The position numbers and the translations under genes are program-made. From assembly GCA_002320285.1 (NCBI GenBank), contig DCKE01000026.1, forward strand, positions 78,441 to 142,440: a stretch of DNA of 64,000 bases. Direction: 5' to 3'. The notes below the pieces were generated by a model, which made no database searches, was not told where the DNA came from, and saw only the letters and a program-made list of their open reading frames with translations. Shown in pieces: positions 60,085 to 64,000 of the stretch; position 1 is the first letter of the stretch; each line of letters starts with the position of its first letter. The stretch is from Flavobacteriaceae bacterium UBA1682 (GTDB lineage: Bacteria; Bacteroidota; Bacteroidia; Flavobacteriales; Flavobacteriaceae).

Positions 60085-60765
60085 ATGAAAATCACTTATT
60101 ATGGACACGCGTGTTTGGGCATTGAGATAGAGGATATTCGTTTAATTGTAGATCCTTTTATTTCGGGGAATCCCAAAGCAAAACACATTAATTTGGACGC
60201 GATTCGAACCGATTATATTTTATTGACCCACGCACATGGTGATCACGTATTAGACGTGGAAGCCATCATCAATAACAATCCGGAAGCTGTTATAGTTTCC
60301 AACGCAGAGATCACGGACTACTATGCGGACAAGGGCTTTCAAACGCATCCGATGAATCACGGAGGATCGTGGAAATTTGATTTCGGTAAACTGAAATATA
60401 CGATTGCGATACATTCCAGTTCGTTTCCCGATGGAACCTATGGTGGACAACCGGGTGGTTTTGTCATTGAAAGTAAAAATAAAAATATTTATATCGCAGG
60501 AGATACCGCTTTGACTTACGATTTTAAGTTGATACCGATGAGAACCAAACTGGACTTAGCTATTTTACCGATAGGTAATAACTTTACCATGGGCATTGAT
60601 GACGCGGTGATTGCTTCTGAATTTTTAGCCTGCGATAAAGTAATGGGCTATCACTACGATACGTTTGGATATATTGAAATTGATCACGAATATGCGGTTA
60701 AGAGGTTTTACGAGAAAGGTAAGGACTTGATGCTTTTGAGCATCGGGGAGGCCATTGAATTGTAA
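60085..60765 (+). CDS. UPF0173 metal-dependent hydrolase (metallo-beta-lactamase fold)
   Basis: The 226-residue protein has the metallo-beta-lactamase HxHxDH motif in THAHGDHV (about 49-56), a start (MKITYYGHACLGIEI) typical of UPF0173/YtkL proteins, and later ligands in HSSSFPDG, AGDTALTYD and GYHYDTFG. The substrate is unknown. It lies 30 bp after menA and before menC; this placement between menaquinone genes recurs in Flavobacteriaceae. Confidence 0.9.
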   Translation: MKITYYGHACLGIEIEDIRLIVDPFISGNPKAKHINLDAIRTDYILLTHAHGDHVLDVEAIINNNPEAVIVSNAEITDYYADKGFQTHPMNHGGSWKFDFGKLKYTIAIHSSSFPDGTYGGQPGGFVIESKNKNIYIAGDTALTYDFKLIPMRTKLDLAILPIGNNFTMGIDDAVIASEFLACDKVMGYHYDTFGYIEIDHEYAVKRFYEKGKDLMLLSIGEAIEL

Positions 60766-60849
60766 TCCTAGATGTCGTTGTCAAATTACCTTTGCAGCAT
60801 TATAGCCGTTTGAAATGCTGATTTTTAATCCAACCACAACGAATTATTT

Positions 60850-60884
60850 ACGGTTGTTCTCAGGGATAAATGTGAAACAGCCGT
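60850..60884 (+). other. Inverted repeat before menC
   Basis: ACGGTTGTT (60850-60858) can pair with AACAGCCGT (60876-60884) with one G-U pair and a 17-nt loop. It ends 19 bp before the menC ATG. Without a T run it is unlikely to terminate transcription. Confidence 0.35.
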
Positions 60885-60903
60885 ATTGAAAAAACATTAT
60901 AGT

Positions 60904-61944
60904 ATGAAATTGAGTTATCAACGTTACGATTTAAATTTTAAAAAACCTTCCGGTACCTCGAGGGGTATCCTAACTCAAAAAGAAACTTGGTTATTAAAAC
61001 TGGAAGCTTTTGGTAAAATAGGTTTGGGCGAATGTGGTATTTTGCGTTCATTGAGTTTTGATGACCGACCGGACTACGAAGCCAAATTAAAATGGGTAGC
61101 AGATCACGTTCATTTGGGGTTGGATTACTTATGGGAAGAGTTGCTGGATTTCCCTTCGATTCAATTTGGAATAGAACAAGCTTTTTTATCACTTGAAAGT
61201 GAAGATTCCATGATACTTTTTCCGTCGGATTTTACTGCTGGAAAAGCGGCCATACCGATCAACGGATTGATTTGGATGGAGGATGAGGCGGGAATGAAAA
61301 AACAAATTGACGAGAAGTTAGAAGCGGGGTTTCAATGTGTGAAATTGAAGATTGGCGCTATAGATTTTGAATCGGAATTGCGTCTTTTACGGTATATTCG
61401 AACGCAATTTACGGCACAGCAAATCGAATTACGCGTTGATGCCAATGGTGGTTTTGATTATAGTAATGCTTTAGATAATCTTTCTAAATTAGCTGAATTA
61501 GAAATACATAGTATTGAGCAACCTATTAAAGCTAAGCAGTATGACAGCATGGCAGAGTTGTGTAAAAGCAGTCCTTTGCCGATTGCTCTAGATGAGGAAT
61601 TGATTGGGGTAACCAAGGGCAGCGATAAGGAAAATCTATTGGATAAAATTCGACCGCAATTCATCATTTTAAAGCCGAGTTTAGTCGGTGGATTTCGCGG
61701 TTGTAGCGAATGGATTGCATTGGCCGAAGCTCGGGGAATTGGGTGGTGGATTACCTCAGCATTGGAAAGTAATATCGGTCTAAATGCGATTGCTCAATGG
61801 ACTTTTACACTCAACAATATTATGCCGCAAGGTTTGGGCACCGGTGGTTTGTACACCAATAATTTCGAGGCTCCTTTAGTGGTTCAAAAGGGGCAGCTCA
61901 GGTACGATCCACGCTTAAAGTGGCGTTTACCCGTATGGTCATAG
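60904..61944 (+). CDS. menC: o-Succinylbenzoate synthase
   Basis: MenC dehydrates SHCHC to o-succinylbenzoate in menaquinone synthesis. The 346-residue enolase-superfamily protein shows VKLKIGA (catalytic lysine pair, about 141-147), RVDANGGF (metal Asp, about 175-182), a Glu ligand in IEQPI, LDEELIG and KPSLVGGF (second lysine, about 253-260). The ATG at 60904 is preferred over an upstream TTG at 60886. Related racemases share these motifs, but the neighbours menB and menA support menC. Confidence 0.92.
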   Translation: MKLSYQRYDLNFKKPSGTSRGILTQKETWLLKLEAFGKIGLGECGILRSLSFDDRPDYEAKLKWVADHVHLGLDYLWEELLDFPSIQFGIEQAFLSLESEDSMILFPSDFTAGKAAIPINGLIWMEDEAGMKKQIDEKLEAGFQCVKLKIGAIDFESELRLLRYIRTQFTAQQIELRVDANGGFDYSNALDNLSKLAELEIHSIEQPIKAKQYDSMAELCKSSPLPIALDEELIGVTKGSDKENLLDKIRPQFIILKPSLVGGFRGCSEWIALAEARGIGWWITSALESNIGLNAIAQWTFTLNNIMPQGLGTGGLYTNNFEAPLVVQKGQLRYDPRLKWRLPVWS

Positions 61945-62129
61945 TTAATCATATACGGTACAACTAATTTCTAAAAGGCTATTTTTATGAAAATAAGCGC
62001 GCTCTAAGGTTTTGGTTTCATTTTTTTTTATTTTAGCTAGTATAAGATTTAGGCAGGTTGTAGAGATTGTATATGGCTCGGGGGACGTGAATTTCAATCG
62101 GTAATTAGCCTTTTAAAAGGGAGGGAACT

Positions 62130-62975
62130 ATGGAAAGAATTAGGGTTAAAACGTTGAAATCTCATGAAATCTCAGTTCATTTTTTTGAATCACAACAACC
62201 TATAGATGAAGTTGTCGTAATCGTTTCAGCCACAGGTGTTCGGCAACAATACTATGCGTACTTTGCGGATTATTTAGCTGAAAACGGTTTTCACGTCTTT
62301 TCTTTTGATTATACGGGCATCGGAGAATCGATCACAAAACCTTTGGAGAAAGAGCAAACGACGGCGGTTGAATGGGCTTCGAATGATTTGGAAAGCGTTA
62401 TTCAATGTGCAGTAGAGCGATTTCCACACCATAAAATACATTTGATAGGACATAGTATAGGCGGACAAATCATTGGCTTTGCTCCGAGTGCTGTTAGAAT
62501 TTCAAATATGCTAACAGTCGCTTCTCAAAGCGGTTACTGGGGCTTGTGGAAAGGCTATAGTCGATATGCTTATTGGACGATTTGGAATCTGGTTGTTCCC
62601 GTGTCATTAAAGATTTTTGGTTATTTACCATCCAAAAGCATAATGGGAATGGAAAATTTGCCTAAAAACATGGCAAAACAGTGGAGTGGTTGGTGTAAGC
62701 ATAAAAATTACTTCGTAGACACTATAGATCAAGATCAACGGTATCACCATCTAATTAAAAGCACCTTATTTTCGTTTAGCTTGGAAGGGGATAACTTTGC
62801 ACCTCAGCAAGCTGTAGATTGGTTAGCGGCACAGTACAGTAATTCCGTCGTCCATAGAATACATTTGCATCCAAAGGATTATGACATAAATAAAATCGGA
62901 CACTTTGATGTGTTTCGCTTGCACTCCAAACCCACTATATGGCCTGTATTGCTCAAGTCGTTGAAGAATACATAG
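62130..62975 (+). CDS. Alpha/beta hydrolase (COG4757-like)
   Basis: This 281-residue serine hydrolase has the nucleophile elbow GHSIGGQ (about 109-115), an upstream oxyanion region VSATGVRQQYY, an acid-containing strand (LEGDNFAPQQA) and a late histidine in IGHFDVFR (about 262-269). No signal peptide. An unusually strong Shine-Dalgarno-like GGGAGG lies 8 bp before the ATG, rare in this window. It is unlikely to be MenH, because the sequence and spacing from menC (185 bp) do not match. Substrate unknown. Confidence 0.83.
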   Translation: MERIRVKTLKSHEISVHFFESQQPIDEVVVIVSATGVRQQYYAYFADYLAENGFHVFSFDYTGIGESITKPLEKEQTTAVEWASNDLESVIQCAVERFPHHKIHLIGHSIGGQIIGFAPSAVRISNMLTVASQSGYWGLWKGYSRYAYWTIWNLVVPVSLKIFGYLPSKSIMGMENLPKNMAKQWSGWCKHKNYFVDTIDQDQRYHHLIKSTLFSFSLEGDNFAPQQAVDWLAAQYSNSVVHRIHLHPKDYDINKIGHFDVFRLHSKPTIWPVLLKSLKNT

Positions 62976-63032
62976 ATAAGGCAACAGGGTAGTAGTGTTG
63001 ATGGTTTTTATTTTCAGATAAAAGAAAAATAA

Positions 63033-63067
63033 AAAACCGCTGTTTCCAAAAGGATTACAGCGGTTTT
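63033..63067. terminator. Terminator between the hydrolase and acyl-CoA dehydrogenase genes
   Basis: An 11-bp stem (AAAACCGCTGT at 63033-63043 with ACAGCGGTTTT at 63057-63067) with A and T runs on both sides can serve both converging genes. Confidence 0.87.
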
Positions 63068-63099
63068 CTCAAACAAACTAAACCAATCGTACTTGTTTC

Positions 63100-64000
63100 T
63101 TAGAAACAATATTCGTTTTTCTCTACCAATTTGGTAGCGATGATTTCTCTTAATTTGGCAACGTTAGGCAAGTTGGTGTATTTGGTAAACCTTCTAAGTC
63201 CCATTAACATCATGCGTTGCTCGTCGTCCTCGGCAAAAGAAGCAATACCTTCTTTTCCTTTTTCAATGATGATATCCACAGCGTGGTATAAGTACAATTG
63301 AGCCATAGCGATTTGCTCGCCTACAGCATCTTTCCCTTGTGCTTTAGCTAATTTTTCTGTTCTTAAAATACCGCTTTCTGCCATGTAAATTTCGATTAAC
63401 ATATCCGAAGCTGCCATTAATAATTGTTGATGCTGATCGAGATCAGGACCGTATTTTTGAACGGCGCTACCGGCAACCATTAAAAAGGCTTTTTTCAAGT
63501 TGACGATGATTTGTTTTTCTTCTGCAAATAATTCGGAATAATCCGGTGTGTCGAAATCGGGGATTCCGATCAGTTCTTCAGCGACTTTCATAGCAGGTCC
63601 CAACAGATCTACTTGACCTTTCATCGCTTTTTTAATCAGCATGCCCACGGTAAGCATACGGTTGATTTCGTTGGTTCCCTCGTAAATTCTTGAAATACGA
63701 GCATCTCTCCAAGCACTTTCCATCGGGGTGTCTTCTGAGAAGCCCATACCTCCAAATATTTGAATGCCTTCATCCGCACAATGTTGCACGTCTTCGGATA
63801 CCGCTACTTTTAAGATAGAACATTCGATAGCAAACTCTTCAACACCTTTAAGTTCTGCCTCTTGGTGAGAGTTTCCTTCTGCGATTCTCGCTTTGATACG
63901 ATCCTCTATACTTGCTGCAGCACGATAAGAAGCACTTTCACCGATATAACAATTGGTGGCCATCTCGGCCAATTTACTTCTGATTGCTCCAAATTGGGCA
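63100..64000 (-). CDS. Acyl-CoA dehydrogenase, C-terminal part (cut by window edge)
   Basis: About 300 codons of the C-terminal part of an acyl-CoA dehydrogenase are present; the frame is open to the window edge (QFGAIRSKLAEM upstream of the first Met), so the true start lies outside. The flavin-binding C-terminal helical domain is clear: CADEGIQIFGGMGFSED, then EGTNEINRMLTVGMLIK with the RIYEGT motif. Beyond it is an extra C-terminal helical domain of about 150 residues, as in the long (about 600-residue) Bacteroidota form. It oxidises acyl-CoA to enoyl-CoA in beta-oxidation. Confidence 0.92.
   Translation of the reverse strand, partial: AQFGAIRSKLAEMATNCYIGESASYRAAASIEDRIKARIAEGNSHQEAELKGVEEFAIECSILKVAVSEDVQHCADEGIQIFGGMGFSEDTPMESAWRDARISRIYEGTNEINRMLTVGMLIKKAMKGQVDLLGPAMKVAEELIGIPDFDTPDYSELFAEEKQIIVNLKKAFLMVAGSAVQKYGPDLDQHQQLLMAASDMLIEIYMAESGILRTEKLAKAQGKDAVGEQIAMAQLYLYHAVDIIIEKGKEGIASFAEDDEQRMMLMGLRRFTKYTNLPNVAKLREIIATKLVEKNEYCF

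Noticed and set aside
62130..62975. menH as the identity of the alpha/beta hydrolase
   Set aside because: The sequence resembles COG4757-type hydrolases more than MenH, it has its own Shine-Dalgarno-like site, and a 185-bp gap separates it from menC.

Overview
The window is AT-rich chromosomal DNA from a member of the Bacteroidota, most likely family Flavobacteriaceae. The evidence is the gene set (a Bacteroidota-type LptD, DUF6048/DUF6452 lipoprotein-type genes beside rlmD, fused ResB-CcsA cytochrome c maturation protein, BshA, GH3 plus beta-lactamase fusion, SatD plus DUF3307 pair), the near absence of Shine-Dalgarno sequences, and repeated copies of the Bacteroidota -7 promoter box TAnnTTTG. 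No rRNA, tRNA, CRISPR array, transposase or phage gene was seen. It reads as ordinary housekeeping chromosome with unusual intergenic sequence.

Layout. 1-8.5 kb: an ABC-F ATPase, a thioredoxin-fold lipoprotein, then a leftward run of a small secreted protein, a THUMP-like methyltransferase, an AI-2E-type transporter, rsmE and tsaD. 8.5-16.5 kb: tamB, then a carbon-metabolism run of pfkA, gapA, a BadF/NagK-type kinase and mgsA, with ridA overlapping convergently. 17-24.7 kb: lptD facing a cell-wall amidase and an MlaD-like lipid-transport protein, then a two-gene iron-sulfur oxidoreductase module with a conserved small partner. 24.8-33.3 kb: a GH3/beta-lactamase fusion, bshA (bacillithiol), ferritin and a large AsmA protein. 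33.5-42.5 kb: an amidohydrolase lipoprotein, a DoxX-like membrane protein, a TPR-HTH regulator, a surface-type lipoprotein, DUF6048, DUF6452 and rlmD. 42.7-53.9 kb: rocD, pncA, small hypothetical genes, an outer-membrane barrel, ccsBA, a PLP aminotransferase, a ZIP transporter and two methyltransferases. 54-62 kb: a SatD/DUF3307 operon behind three palindromic direct repeats, then menaquinone genes menB, menA and menC interleaved with two bacterial-PH proteins and a metal hydrolase. 62-64 kb: an alpha/beta hydrolase and the C-terminal half of an acyl-CoA dehydrogenase that leaves the window.

Themes. Envelope biogenesis is well represented (tamB, lptD, mlaD, AsmA, amidase, ccsBA), as are RNA modification (rsmE, tsaD, rlmD, RlmL-like), glycolysis with its methylglyoxal side branch, and menaquinone synthesis for respiration.

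The most unusual content lies between genes: short tandem arrays built of 7-bp units that differ only at fixed positions, sitting exactly on gene 3' ends (3270-3371 and 33271-33523, the latter with 19 GANTC sites spaced exactly 7 bp apart); three 28-bp repeats with palindromic cores in front of the SatD operon; and a 27-codon gene encoding little more than a signal peptide. All functional statements are from reading the sequence; no database search was run.
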